A DNA stretch of 64,000 nt from Lycorma delicatula. Lineage: Eukaryota > Arthropoda > Insecta > Hemiptera > Fulgoridae. Of this stretch, positions 44,001 to 53,940 are shown piece by piece. The notes below the pieces were generated by a model, which searched no databases, had not been told where the DNA came from, and saw nothing but the letters and a program-made list of their open reading frames with translations. The stretch spans positions 12,686,522 to 12,750,521 of the forward strand of contig NC_134465.1 in NCBI RefSeq assembly GCF_047948215.1, read 5' to 3'. Both the position numbers and the translations under genes were made by a program. The first letter of the stretch is position 1; every line of letters begins with the position of its first letter.

Positions 44001-45466
44001 CTAGTGACTTTTGACTTACTTTTGTTTTTCTTGATGGTCATTAAAAGAACAATAAATAGATAAAATAATTCATTCCATAGATAACTAAAATATATCCTAA
44101 ATGATAGTAACAGTTTAAAAATGTGTGGTAGGTGTCATAATCATGTGTAATGGTTGTAGGTAATCTGACATGTGATAAAATCAGTCACAAAACTGACATG
44201 CCACTCTCAAGATATCAAACTCTAATTTTAGGTTTACTAGTGCATGGTTACCTGCAAAGCGATTTCCCGTTGCCTTTTTTAATAAGTTTATATACTGTTG
44301 CATACCAGCATTTCAAGCTTTTTGAAACGCTGGTGATGTTCAACCCTATAAGTCTATAATTGAAATCTTCACTTCATTTACATCAAGGACTAACAGTGTA
44401 GTGAACACTATTACTCTCATAATTCTGACTCTAGTTTTCATATATCACAGCCATAAAAAAGTTTGGAACAAATAATGTGTAAAGTACTAATATATAATGT
44501 ATAAAAAATAACCCAATCAATTATACTTCATCATCCCCCATTCATACCATTAGAACACCCAAAAGTCTTTCTTTATGTAGTGCGCTTACTTTTGGGAAAG
44601 AAAACTTTATTCAGAATCTTTAACAGAAAATTTATTATACAGAATGGTTTTTGATAACTAAACAAATGAGATGGGATTTGCTAATATAGGAAATAGAAAT
44701 CAATTGATAAATATTTCTTTAAGGTTTTGTTTTGAATCTTAATTGACTTGTCAAAAAAATCTATTTATTTTGACACTTGACGGTCTCACATGTATAACAG
44801 AGACATATATTTGTACCAGCATAATTGTTGAACTAATGGGGCTGACATACATTCTATAATTTCTCAATGTCATTTGAGTGGGAGGTGATGAATTCCAGTT
44901 GGACACTTTCCAATACTCATAAACTTACTAAAAATACTCAGAGATGTCACCTTTCAAAAGCACGTAAGTGTTAACAAATATGATTAATATTACCAAAGTT
45001 ATACGATCCTAAAGCCATCCTACTGGGAAAATACAAAGAAATATTTTCCTCAATCCCAATATTACACAATTGTGTATCAGTTGCAATTAAATGAGAAAAT
45101 TAAAATAAAAAATGTATAAAGTTATGAACTTGTTTTTTTTTTTCAGGAGCACTGACACCACCAATAAATTACTACAGAGCAAATTTAATGCTAAATTTAA
45201 TGCCAGATAAAAACTTTTTAAAATCCATACCAAAAGATGATAAAAATTTACCGCCAGGATTATTATTATTTGGTGAAAAAGATATAGCAATACATGTGGA
45301 TAGTATTATAGGTACTGACCGTATAATACCAAATCTCTCAATTGAAATAATAAAAGATGCAACACATTTTGTACAACAAGATGATCCTGATGCTGTTAAC
45401 CAGTTAATGCAAGATTTTTTCGTTAAACTTCCAAAATTAAAAAAAGAAATAGAAGCCAGAGAGTAA
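28833..45466 (+). CDS. Epoxide hydrolase (EPHX4-like alpha/beta-hydrolase), five exons, 5' end missing
   Basis: Exons at 28833-28957, 33904-34016, 35373-35541, 41355-41509 and 45147-45466 have GT/AG introns in matching phase and sum to 882 nt: 293 residues plus stop. The family opens epoxides through a covalent ester. Visible here: oxyanion-hole HGFPEFWYSW (21-30), RGYGDSEKP (49-57), nucleophile Asp90 in AHDWGG, MNAPHP (113-118), lid tyrosines in SWYFFFFQIP (Tyr137) and PPINYYRANL (192-201), acid Asp233 in FGEKD, and His261 in ATHFVQQDDPDAV. EPHX4-type proteins are about 360 residues, so roughly 70-100 N-terminal residues, usually with a membrane anchor, lie in unseen upstream exon(s). The catalytic set is intact, so it is probably functional. 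Substrate is unknown; juvenile-hormone epoxide hydrolases belong to a different (microsomal EPHX1) branch. Confidence 0.9.
28970..30060. other. Intron 1, proximal part: no gene
   Basis: AT-rich. A loose inverted pair GAATAAATAAATAAATTAA / TTAATTATTTATTTATTTATTC near 29358-29378 and 29455-29476 is low-complexity and may be fortuitous. Confidence 0.5.
30068..30137 (+). mobile_element. SINE-A fragment
   Basis: GATCATGGATACTGGTATTC, GGTTTCAATTAACCACATA and ATCTCGGGTAC. Only the central part remains; it faces the minus-strand copy that follows. Confidence 0.75.
30146..30391 (-). mobile_element. SINE-A, nearly full length, in intron 1
   Basis: Minus strand: ACCCATCGGTTTGGTCTAG, AAATCAGCTGATTT-like palindrome half, AACACCGGTATCCACGATC, and the tail CATCCTCTGAAGTATTACC. 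It is antisense to the hydrolase gene. Confidence 0.88.
30790..31190 (+). pseudogene. Tc1/mariner-like transposase N-terminal relic
   Basis: QMKALCVEWIIEPKYDIKV, SRTSIRVWRDKFKETGSIQHK and a degraded GRPSTSDE region match the DUF4817-like DNA-binding half of this transposase group (W.DKF.ETGS). Stops and shifts, and no catalytic part. It lies in intron 1 in sense orientation. Confidence 0.6.
31979..32015. repeat. (TA)n microsatellite
   Basis: About 17 TA units within intron 1. Confidence 0.9.
32195..33075 (+). repeat. Interspersed repeat family C, copy 1 (split by a SINE)
   Basis: AACTCGTTTAAAGGTTCC...CTACTATTCTTTGAAT (to about 32246) and then AGAGCCTAAAACTTA, GGTTTTTGAAGACAAAAAAATC and TGACCAACCCTTACGG (32816-33075) match 61905-62200 once the intervening SINE is removed. 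Confidence 0.65.
32247..32814 (-). mobile_element. SINE-A containing its own ~310-bp insertion
   Basis: The tail TTTTTCCTGTTTAGCATCCC lies at 32260-32280, and the rest (AGTCTTGTACAGTCTCAG to CTAGACCAACC) lies at 32601-32810. Between them, 32291-32600 is unrelated sequence. The flanks TTTGAATGTGGGCC and TTTGAATAAGAGCC look like a diverged 14-bp TSD inside family C. Confidence 0.7.
33590..33833 (-). mobile_element. SINE-A, diverged copy in intron 1
   Basis: Minus strand: CTTGTACAGACTCAGGTCGACC, ATTCAAATCCATATAAAAGC, B-box region GGATTTGAACCTTAGAAC and ATTAGACTAAGTCGATAGG. It ends 70 bp before exon b and is antisense to the gene. Confidence 0.8.
33904..34016 (+). CDS. Epoxide hydrolase exon b
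   Basis: Acceptor TGCATAG, donor GTAAAT. It completes the Trp codon from exon a and encodes IIAPDLRGYGDSEKPAGRK to LINAL, plus the first base of a Gly codon. Confidence 0.9.
34017..35372. other. Intron 2: no gene seen
   Basis: AT-rich 1.36-kb intron without recognised repeats. The direct repeat ACATGGGACATGGCCGACATGGG near 34893 is local. Confidence 0.6.
35373..35541 (+). CDS. Epoxide hydrolase exon c (catalytic nucleophile)
   Basis: Acceptor ATCATTTCAG, donor GTAATA. It encodes GREKATIVAHDWGGIIAW, with the nucleophilic Asp, through MNAPHP to QLRMS plus two bases of Trp. The 80-codon frame reading in from 35303 is intron at its start. Confidence 0.92.
35542..36540. other. Intron 3, proximal part: no gene seen
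   Basis: AT-rich. The region 35790-36030 is less AT-biased and may be an unrecognised repeat, but shows no clear motif. Confidence 0.5.
36540..37960 (-). pseudogene. R1-like LINE ORF2 relic (reverse transcriptase)
   Basis: Minus-strand pieces in three frames follow the order of a non-LTR ORF2: GSPWQLVKSYYRPKPLHILS (about 37700-37620), VLLKPGRDPSEVSSYQPISL (about 37285-37225), VTRGSPQGF (about 36980-36955), AFTDDCLF (about 36885-36862, where the family has FADD) and RVQNYLGVLFDE (about 36645-36610). These match R1-clade elements (KPGKDP...SYRPISLLP, G.PQGS..SP.LWN, YLGV.LD). At least two frameshifts and stops; dead. It lies in hydrolase intron 3, antisense. Confidence 0.72.
37966..37993. repeat. 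13-bp palindrome
   Basis: CATCATATGATCC-TT-GGATCATATGATG is a perfect inverted repeat at the 5' boundary of the R1-like relic. Confidence 0.75.
38038..38187. repeat. Short foldback with 28-bp perfect arms
   Basis: The arm at 38038-38065 (GTTAAACTTACCATATTA...) is the exact reverse complement of 38160-38187, enclosing about 94 bp. Total 150 bp. It looks like a MITE, but no TSD is evident. Confidence 0.75.
38820..41040 (-). pseudogene. RTE-like LINE relic, split by a foldback element
   Basis: On the minus strand, 41040-40430 contains SEEILDGIDLMLIKKFSMKI, NK-rich text and SRNQKRFAQTRKALMQTK-like text, matching the MKINKNKTKVMK and CRIAQAKRAF region of the copy at 19222-20583. 39110-38820 contains RRVMWCYRK, LKIRWVDKVCN and REILR, matching RCYRRMLKIRWVDKATNEEVLR. 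The foldback at 39319-40348 sits between. Very degraded, antisense to the hydrolase gene. Confidence 0.6.
39319..40348. mobile_element. Long foldback element (~1.03 kb, ~0.5-kb arms)
   Basis: The left arm starts ATGTTTCTAAAATGG at 39319; the right arm ends CCATCATTTTAGAAACA at about 40346. Further pairs: AAACAAAAAATATCCTTAGG (39376) with CCTAAGGATATTTTTTGTTT (40273); ATTTTATTATTTTTATAT with its inverse; AATATTAGTTTTATCA near 39609 with its inverse near 40070; and GATTAAATATTAATTG...TTATTGTTAA near 39769 with TTAACAATAAATAAA...TATTTAATC near 39882. The arms meet around 39820-39855. Arms are imperfect by eye. No coding capacity. It lies in intron 3, so the pre-mRNA would carry a long hairpin. 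Confidence 0.85.
41355..41509 (+). CDS. Epoxide hydrolase exon d (lid domain)
   Basis: Acceptor TTGTTTACAG, donor GTAATA. It encodes YFFFFQIPYLPELFIQLRDL, VIFYTKKKVSPYNEEDKEAY and FTFAKP, ending with one base of Gly. This exon has no ATG, so it is easily missed by ATG-based ORF calling. Confidence 0.9.
41540..42690 (-). pseudogene. Mariner relic (mariner-1), near full length, in intron 4
   Basis: Minus strand: 5' region CGCAGGTGTTGCCATC and TAGTTTCATTCCCCTGCTA match 22130-22170. GNETWVHLYNPEEKQQS (about 42165-42115) is the first catalytic motif, with Asn where mariners have Asp. ERLPAFFIDKMSKLVHHWEK and GDCLEK (about 41760-41645) are the C-terminus, followed by AAATGTAAGTTTTTGTA as at 25040. 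Stops elsewhere. Antisense to the hydrolase gene. Confidence 0.72.
42691..45146. other. Intron 4, distal part: no gene seen
   Basis: AT-rich 2.4 kb. Short open frames at 43786-44004 and 44150-44359 lack recognisable motifs. Confidence 0.55.
45147..45466 (+). CDS. Epoxide hydrolase terminal exon e
   Basis: The acceptor is a T-run ending TTTCAG. It completes Gly, then encodes ALTPPINYYRANLMLN, LPPGLLLFGEKDIAIHVD (acid Asp) and IEIIKDATHFVQQDDPDAV (His), and ends KKEIEARE then TAA at 45464-45466. The first ATG of the open frame (45188) is internal, not a start. Confidence 0.93.
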
Positions 45467-46225
45467 ATGTTTAAAATAATATAAAAAATCATTACTATAC
45501 ATATTTTATTAATAATAATAATTATTATTTTTAATTAAAATGTCAGATCTACTGTTTTATATCTAAATACAATTAATTGTTAGCCAAAGATTATTAATGG
45601 TAGAAGATTATATAATGGTACTGCATTATCATATTAATTTTGTCTTTGTGTTTCTTGTACTCTCCTTCTAACAGGCTGAACAATATTGATGAACTTGAAT
45701 TATGGTTTCTAGCTACATAGATTATCTTCTAATCTTCATTTAACTCTGAACAAATGTTTACTTTATTTTTGATTGCAAATAGCAAAAGTTTTAAATAAAA
45801 TTATAAACTTAAAAAATTAAGAAATGTTAATAACAAAAAGAAAAATGTAATGCAGTCAATTAATAAAAAGAAATTTTGTATAAACTTCCAAAGTTACAAT
45901 AGGTTAATTTATTTTTTACTACATGGTATACTTATAAAATAAATTATTAAGAAAGTGTTTGTTATTTTATTACTATACTTTTAAAGAAATGTAACCTTTT
46001 AATTGTTGTATATTTATTTGTTTTTAATTAAAATATATGATTAAGTACTTATTTAAATATTTATAATATAAATTACAATTTTATATTTAAATCATTAGGT
46101 TAAATCGCTTTTTAGTTACGATAAAATATTATAATATTATAACATAATTTATATTCTTTTTGTTACAATAAAACATTATTAAATCAGTATATATGATCTT
46201 GTATTATTTCATATACACTAGGCTC
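45467..46225 (+). other. 3' UTR and downstream AT-rich region
   Basis: Several AATAAA-like signals follow the stop (for example near 45793 and 45940), so I cannot choose the poly(A) site. No other feature. Confidence 0.5.
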
Positions 46226-46229
46226 TTCT

Positions 46230-46408
46230 TCAGTGAGATGTGTGGTTACTTGAAATCCAACTAACAAAAAAATCACCATTATCGACGATCTAGTATTCAA
46301 ATCCATATAAAAGAAAAACTGCCTTTACTAGGATTTGAACTTAGAACTCTCGACTTCAAAACCAGCTGATTTGCGATGACAAGTTAACCACTAGACCGGC
46401 CTGGTTGG
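46230..46408 (-). mobile_element. SINE-A, 3'-truncated copy
   Basis: Minus strand: CCAACCAGGCCGGTCTAGTGG (A box), B-box region AGTTCAAATCC, AATCAGCTGGTTTT, ending near CTCACTGAAG. The tail is missing. Confidence 0.85.
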
Positions 46409-47049
46409 ATTATAAATTAGACCTAGTAACTAATTATATTCTCTCATTATAATTACAAGCAAAAACTTATTAGTTCTTTGACATTTTGATTCATACTTCC
46501 TATTATGACATTATTTTGATGATGTACATAATTATGTTGTTTTTTTTTTGTATAGCCTGGCGCTAGATAAAAAAAGCTTTCTTTGGCTTACAGTTTGTGA
46601 AATTGTAGAAAAACAATTACTTGAAAAATTATTATAATTAACTAAATCAAAATGAAAGTGTTTGTTTGACATTACAGAGTTTGTGTATTGGATTAAGCAA
46701 ATTCCAAAATTTTTGTGGGTTGCAAATAACTCCCAAATCATCATTTTATCAGTCTATTTCATCATGATTTCAAAAAATTGAAATACACTGCTGCGTTGAG
46801 AAAGACAATTTTGAAGGCAAGGCTCAATAAAAATTAAATATGTTCAAAAAACCATATTACCAGTTATACTTTGATCTATTAAAACATATTAAAGCAGCCT
46901 AATCATTAGAGACCGGATTATATGTAACATATAAAGCTTGAAATATGCTTAAAATATGCAACTAAATAAAAAAATAGTAATTTTTATTTCAAAATCAGCA
47001 TACACTTAAAAAGTAGTTGAATAACATATCGATAAATTTGATAATTAAA

Positions 47050-47620
47050 AATTATTTAACATTTTGTTACTTTTGTAAATGTAAACAACCAGTTACTGTT
47101 CCAAATGTTCAGTAGTAACATTGTGCCTCGACCACTTCAAAATATTTTTATAAATGGAAAAGAATCATTCCACATCCACTGAGGTAACTGGGCAGTATTT
47201 GAATTTAGGTGCTATGTTAGCACTTACTGTTTCTAGCAAAAGTTCACCCGTCCCATTAATAAAACTATCAATTTGACACAAAGGTTCAAAATCTTTGTGT
47301 TTACAAGGAAAACCAAGGAAAAGTTTACAAGGGAATACCTCTGGCAATGTGGAGTTCATTTTGCAGATTTTATTCATTAATTGAATAAATTCAGTCAACG
47401 CCAAACTTGCGTTTCAAGTTTTTTAATACTAGCAGGTATGTGGAAAAAATGAGTGCTAATCACAGCTATGTTTTTTTTATACTAGAATCGTTAAATGCTT
47501 CCTTGAACTGACAACTGTCAAAGCCTCTGCACCAACAAAGTCGTTTACTACACCTTTGATGGCCTTGAAATGTTCATTGTAAAACACTACAGCTTCAATC
47601 CATGTTTCCCGAGTTAACTA
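47050..47620 (-). pseudogene. hAT transposase relic (C-terminal dimerisation region)
   Basis: Minus-strand text VVNDFVGAEALTVVSSRKHL, ALTEFIQLMNKICKM and KYCPVTSVDVE then TGA, FFSIYKNILKWSRHNVTTEH. The last matches the hAT motif PVTS.DVERSFS.YKNIL; the TGA replaces the CGA of the Arg codon, a CpG-type change. The rest of the transposase is not recognised. Confidence 0.6.
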
Positions 47621-48259
47621 CTGGTTCGAAAGGTAAAGGCACATTTCGCAGTTTTTTTTTTTATAGACTGTATTGCAAGCTGGTGTCTTAAGAAACTCTT
47701 TCTTTGTTGATAAAACCAGTTTATTTACATTCCCAAATGTATATTGCGTGGCGAGAGGGGGGAGGGGAAGAGAGAGTGATGTAAAGAGCTTGAGCATTAG
47801 AGAAATAGATTTTAGGAAATTAAATAAATTTTGCCAAAATATCAATAGTTTTAATGACACAAGTCATATAACGTGCACAGTCAAGAATATGACACACAAT
47901 AACAATAATCCGAAGGGCATTCTGAACATTACATGAGATGATATGAAGAATCCATGCCTTAATCTGGTATATTCAAACGATAAACGACCACTTCCTAACA
48001 ACAATCATCTTAATGACTATCATGGGATTACGTAGCGCATTTTAACAAAAAATGTTTCAAAAAGCAGGCTTAATCAGAACAGATGACCTACAAAATTTGG
48101 CGAATTCTAAACTTCCTTAGTAATTACATCAGCTTTTGCCTGAGTTTCCTAAAGGGAACCTACCTACATATAGTAAATTTATTTATAGTAAATAAACCTC
48201 CAGTCGAGTAATACAAATAAACTAAATAATTTGAAAAAAATTTTGTATATACAAAAGTT
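47621..48259. other. Intergenic, nothing recognised
   Basis: A purine-rich tract GAGAGGGGGGAGGGGAAGAGAGAG lies near 47753. Open frames on both strands here are unrecognised and probably chance. Confidence 0.45.
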
Positions 48260-48840
48260 ACATTGATAATTATGTTACTTCTTGACATTGAATTTGGGAG
48301 CAAACTGTCATACTATGACCTCAGCTTGTCTATTCCCTGCTCAAAGTACAGTGCCACCAAGTACCTACCTTTGTCTTTATACAAGAGTTCATCATTGTTT
48401 TTTAAGTGTTATGTAGCTTATCAATTCCACAATTCTTAGAACATATGAAAATCAGATGGTGCCAAATCAGAGCTGTAAGTGGGATAGCAAAAAATCTGCC
48501 ACTATTAACTTGTTTAGCATACCATTAATGCTAACGATGTGAGGCTATGCATTGTCATAAAAAAAAAAACTAATCCCTTGCCATATTCTGTATCGTTCTC
48601 CTAAGCTATTCAACATTTCACAAAAACTGTCAATGAGTATTATCAATCCAGGTTCATAAATTCTGCCAACAAAATTTCTTTTCGATCCCAAACATGGTAG
48701 CCATCATTTTATCTTTGTTAGAATTTGTTTTTTTATTATCTGCTTGTTGAGTGAGTGGTGTGTACATCACTCTTTAAACTCTTGTCTCAAAAACTATGAA
48801 CCGAATCTAATGTCTCATCCCCAGTAATAATATTTTTTAA
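48260..48840 (-). pseudogene. Mariner-type transposase relic
   Basis: On the minus strand, an ETLDSVHSF-like first motif, YDNA then stop then PH (second catalytic motif, normally HDNARPH) and a degraded S.L..DFH region (SDFHMF-like) appear in order. Several stops and shifts; a different subfamily from mariner-1. Confidence 0.5.
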
Positions 48841-49775
48841 GATATAACTTTGGAAGCTTGGGAATTATTAAAATATTATTTTATTCATATAAAATCATAA
48901 TTAACTTATCAGTAAAAAAAAAATGTAGTTATTAATTATAGATTAACATATATTCTACATGTTTTTTTTTTTTTCAACGTGTATTACAATATTATAAAGG
49001 CACAAATTAACAATTACAATAATCTGACTAGAATTAGAAATTTTAAGAGTACAAAAATTTAACGTAACTCATACTTTATGTCAGATACAATATATAATAT
49101 TAGTTAGCAATAAATTACTTGAAAATGTATTATTTTTTAGTTTACAACAGTTAAAATTAATATCTAAAATAAAAAAAAACAATAATATTATTATGATATT
49201 CTTCTTGTTAACTAAAGTCATTAACCGAGGTGGAAGATTAGTAATTATTTAACAATGATATAGAAATAAAGAAATCATTTTTTTGGTAAATTATGTAATA
49301 TGAAAATAACTGAACACAAAAGCGATAAGTTATTATTGTAATATTGGAAGTCATTTCTGTGTTTAAAATTTAATAATACTTAACCTCCATCCATAATTAT
49401 AAGTTCCAATGCAAAATCATTTCCAGGGATTTTCATACCATTTTAATTTAAGAAAACCTCACTTGCTATTTCTTATTTCAAAATATCACTATTTATTATG
49501 GGGGGTAATTATTTTATTTTATGGGGGTAAGGAACAGGTATGTAGTTCAGTAGTACTCCTTACCTTGCATTATTGTTAATTTTTTACGGCAACTGCTATT
49601 TAACATTGCTGATATAAATATTTACATCCTGTATGAGTACAAATATCAAATAAAGGTGCATCAATGAACTTTTCTCTCTTTAAGTGAACCATTTTTCTTC
49701 TTCTGACACATTCTTCTTCTTATTCTCAAATAAAAACATAATACAAAGGTTAAAAAAGCTGATAACAAAAATGTA
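48841..49775. other. AT-rich intergenic, nothing recognised
   Basis: No coding frame or repeat landmark. Confidence 0.55.
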
Positions 49776-50191
49776 GTGCTTTCCTGGCATCAGGTATTTA
49801 TTCTTATGTAGTGGAAACATAATGATACATGAAAAAGTTACCTAATATTTTTTTTTTTAAGTTTATAGTAAAATTATCATTATATGTTTAAAGAAAATTT
49901 AAAAAAAGTTTCAATTTTTGGGGATGATGGAATTTGGGGGAAAATTATTTTAAAAAATAAGAAAGTATGCATGCATGTACTAAGCTTAATATAAAGTGGG
50001 TTATGTTTGCAAAATTTTGAGAAAATTGGCCCCAAAAAATTATCTACCCCATCCCCAGGAGATATTGACCCCAAAATTTAACAACAAATTGCCCCATATA
50101 CATGAGTCTCTGTACAAAATTTCATCGAAGTCGGTTTATCCAGTCAAAAGTTCTAGCAACATAGCCCTTAAGTTATGATGCCAGGAAAGTA
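49776..50191. mobile_element. MITE family F, copy 2 (intact)
   Basis: The ends GTGCTTTCCTGGCATC and GATGCCAGGAAAGTA are inverted copies of the ends of 15849-16898. The interior GCAAAATTTTGAGAAAATTGG, ATCTACCCCATCCC and AAATTTCATCGAAGTCGG aligns with 16095-16230. About 416 bp; it defines the unbroken element. No coding capacity. Confidence 0.75.
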
Positions 50192-51243
50192 AAAATATTA
50201 AGTCTAAGATTTTTAATTACAGGTTATTAAATTTTCTTAAGGTTAAATTAAAAAAAAAAAATAACTCCATATTTTACTTATTGTGAAAATATCTGAAATA
50301 TTTTTTTGTAATCAAACTAAATTTATTTAATAAAACATTTTAAAATCCCGTAATGCTGTCATTCATTTTTGTATCTATATAATTGTCTGGTTTAATAGTT
50401 TATTATATACTCTGATATCAGTTGACAGTTCAAGTGATTATTTTTTTTGGCAGTTATGATCTAAATGAATTAAAACATAATTTTTAAAACATTATATTAA
50501 ATAAATTTATTAAGATGTCCAAAAAAATAACTTTATTTGATTATTTTTATACCTGTGTATTTCTTATGATAAAAGTGTCTCACTATGGTGAAACTGTTAT
50601 ATAATCAATGTGTTTTCCCCCTCTTAAACCACTTATTTTCAGTAAAATCAAACAAAATTTATGTATTGTTTTATATACAGATGGGAAATGACTGTATATG
50701 ATATCTAAGAAACACACCTGATTAATATTTCAATAGAAAAATCTGTGCATTCATATTAGATTTTTTTTCAGTTCATATGACTCTCCTGTCATACATAGCA
50801 ACTACTCCAGCTCTTTGGAATGCATTCAGCAGTTACTCGAAGTCTGTCATATGGGCTAAAAATACTGAGAAGGGGGATTGGTTTTTAAACAGCAGCCCCA
50901 GCTGAAAGGGCTGGCATACCTTGGTAATGTCAGGTCCAAAGAACAGCTCAGAACTCAAAAGTAGGAAGCTCAAATAACATCGGACCCGACATCTTTGGGG
51001 GGAGTTAAACTATCTCTGGGTATTCCTTATTTGAGGCAAAAGCATTTCAAGACCATAATCCTGGTGGGAAACTTCCTTCTGGGGTTCCCCAGAATTAAAA
51101 CCTGGGGTTCCCCAGGCAAGGCAGAATTAAGACCGAGGCTGAGTTATACTTAATTGTAGGTTCGGCTCTGGAGAACGGGAAATAAGAAAAAAGCATTTAA
51201 TTTGAGATACATCATGAACTGTGGGGTTATGTTTAAGACACCC
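50192..51243. other. Intergenic; 50870-51240 less AT-rich, unrecognised
   Basis: The second half (GGCAGCCCCAGC, GGGGTTCCCCAG repeated twice near 51075-51113) has near-direct repeats and a different composition; possibly an old repeat. No gene. Confidence 0.4.
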
Positions 51244-51455
51244 AGGGATGGATTTGAATACTAGATCGTGGATACCGGTGGTCTTTAGTGGCTGGGTTTC
51301 AATTAACCACACGTCTCAGGAATGGTCGAACTGAGACTGTACAAGACTGCACTTCATTTACACTCATATATATCATCCTCATTCACCCTCTGAAGTATTA
51401 TCTGAAAGCTAATTACCGGTAGCTAAACAGGAAAAAAGAAAGAAGGGATGGATTT
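51244..51455 (+). mobile_element. SINE-A, 5'-truncated, with 12-bp TSD
   Basis: The body 51256-51443 begins GAATACTAGATCGTGG and ends AAACAGGAAAAAAGAAAGA. AGGGATGGATTT lies at both 51244-51255 and 51444-51455. The same 12-mer (one change) recurs at 54046-54057 after the adjoining LINE. Confidence 0.9.
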
Positions 51456-51825
51456 TTCAGGTCCTGAAAAGTTCTCTCATATAACCGTGTTTGCTCTCTA
51501 TTATTGTATAAGTGAGTTTATTTTTACTTATTTTGTGTTATTTTTGCTGTTTCTTTGGTTTTTTTTTTAACTGTGTTCTGTACTGTGTCACGTCCACAAA
51601 TTATCCAGTTTGTACTTTTGACACCTATTTTTGTGGGTTTACCTGTGATTTACGTTATATTTGAATTTCTTGCATTATTTTGTGTGTAACTCTAGCCTAC
51701 AGTTGCTAAGACACGTTTAGTAACAGTGTCAGCTGTTCATTTATTTGTTTACATTTTTTGTTTGCTTTTGTAACTTTGTATTGTGTTTGATCTTTTCAGA
51801 GCATTTGGCATAATATTTTGTTAAT

Positions 51826-53834
51826 ATGTTTGATCCGAATAACGATACAGTAACCAAGAAATCTGGTGCCCTGTCTTGAAAAACAAGAACAAGGAGTGCT
51901 CTCACAAGAAAGGTTAAAGCTAGTGGTTTGGATAGAAATCCTGCCACCACTGACAAGGGCATGCTTGAGGCTACGGGGTTGGCTTCTCAGGAATGTCAGA
52001 AATGGATTCAGGCGTGGCTGAACCTACGAACCCTTCCTATGTTGATTTTGAGGAGAATGGAGCCATTGGCTGCCACTTGTTAATGAGCTATTGATGAATC
52101 TTGCATGACTGATCAAGAGTCATGCTGCAATGCAGAGCGAGTGGGGCAGCCTATCACACCGGTTAAAATGAGTAGTTCTCAGATTAAAAAATGGAAAGGA
52201 CTGGTGCTACAGCTGATGGCAAGATGCAGCTTGAGAAAGACGGTCTGGATTTGCTAGATGCAACTGATGAACTTCTTTCGTCATTCACAGATGGTCAGTT
52301 TACAGGCAAGAATTTATATAGACTCATTAGGAATGTGTGGTATTTGACGCAGGACTTTGTTGACCTCAGTTTGGAACTGACTAATAGCAAAAGCGACGGG
52401 TGTGATAAGGAGACTCAGACGTCCAAGATTACCCATGATGCTATTGAACGAGTTCTTGAGTCTGGTGACATTGAAGATCTTGCTGAGGTGGCCGGCTCTC
52501 ACTGGAATAAGGACTTGTACTCCAAGGCGGACGTCAGGAAAGGCCTATGAGCACCTATGCTTCAATGGTTTGTAGTCGTGTGCCTGGGGTGTGTTGGAGA
52601 CTGAACTCAAAGGCTGTCATTCCCGGTGGCACTGTGCTCAGAGACTGTCAGAGCACTGACATCTTTTTACACAAGGACGAGGGCTCAGATACCACGAAGG
52701 TATACGTACTTATGGTTCAGGATGAGGACATGGACTTAATTAGGCATATGTTTGAAGCCCTCTCGTAGATCCGGCGGGCGGAGGGTGGTAAGCTGGTGTT
52801 TTTTGGCCTAACAGCATGGCTTGAGATCATTTTCTGAAAGTCTTGGAATACTGGTCCAGGAGGGAGGCGGCGCCACCGACTGCTCTATTGTTAAACATGG
52901 TTGAGATTTCTACGCCCAAGGTGGACATGCCCAGAGGCCCTAAAATGGCTGTTGTTACTGTCCGTCGAAATGGCACCAACTATGCAGACCTCCTCAATAA
53001 GGTCAAAGGAGGGATTGGCGATGACATGGCTGAGGACATCCTCCTATCTGTTCGCAGGGAAAGTGCTAAGTGCTTGGAATAGAGTTCAAGATGTTGACTT
53101 GAAACACAAGGATGTGAAGAAGAGATTGGGGAAAACTCTTCAAGGAGCCCAGGTTATAGACCGAAGTGGAAACTTCAGATTGCAGTCTATTTGCATCAAG
53201 GACCTTGATACAACTCAAGAGGAGGTGGAACAGGCTGTTTGGAGGGAGGTGGGTGATGCAGTCCTCATGTGAGTCTCCCCTCTACGACCAGCTTACGGCA
53301 ACACGTAGAGAGCCACTGTCTGACTCCTGCACAGAGAGGCAATGCGGCTTGCTGAAAAATTGCCTTGACTGTGATGATTTGGGCCATCACCAGAAGCTGT
53401 AAACATCAGACATCATGCTAAGAGTGCTGCTTTCTAATGCAAATAGATGCTTTCTCTCCCGTGATCTTGTGGATGAGCTAGCTATGGAGGTTTTGGTTGC
53501 ATCGGTCAGACCAGCATACCGAAACACGCAGAATGCTACCATCGTGCTTCCACAGAAACAGGCAGTGAAATTGTGCCAGCACAGAAGAGTATTAATAGGA
53601 TGGCACACCTGCAGGGTGGAGTTGCAACAGAAAGTAGACAGGTGCTACAGATTCTGGGAGCCTGGGCATAAAACTGTAGAATGCAGGGGCCCTGACAGGT
53701 CAAAAAGGTGCTATAACTGCGGGGCAGAAGGGCACTTCAGGGCAGCATGCAAAGAATCTGGTAGATGCGCAGCATACGGCAAGGGGGGTCACCGGATGGG
53801 TAGCCTTTTGTGTAGCAGAACTGACCGACAATGA
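51826..53834 (+). pseudogene. LINE ORF1 (gag-like) with CCHC zinc knuckles, frameshifted
   Basis: Likely start MFDPNNDTVTKKSG at 51826. Segments in shifting frames include DLLDATDELLSSFTDGQF (52240s), MAVVTVRRNGTNYADLLNKV (52944) with AEDILLSVRR, KRLGKTLQGAQVIDRSG (53116) and, in 53415-53834, a zinc-knuckle block: CYRFWEPGHKTVEC (first Cys pair broken by Phe), CYNCGAEGHFRAAC (intact CX2CX4HX4C) and CAAYGKGGHRMGSLLC (degenerate). This is the gag-like nucleic-acid-binding protein of R1-clade LINEs. At least four frameshifts or stops; not functional. Its TGA overlaps the ORF2 ATG. Confidence 0.8.
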
Positions 53835-53940
53835 GGATACTGCAGATCAACCTCAATAGATGTAGACTCACGCATGACCTGGTATGCTTAAATGCGATTT
53901 CTGGCCTCGAGAGGGGGGCTGGTGAGGTGGAGGTTTAGTC
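53831..53940 (+). pseudogene. LINE ORF2 start (remnant)
   Basis: ATGAGGATACTGCAG overlaps the ORF1 stop as ATGA and reads MRILQINLNRCRLTHDLVC, the usual start of R1-type ORF2 endonucleases. It runs into a TAG after about 36 codons; the rest of endonuclease and reverse transcriptase is deleted. Confidence 0.7.

Noticed and set aside
47618..47936. Opposed 80-87 codon frames
   Set aside because: They are mutual shadows without motif next to the hAT relic.
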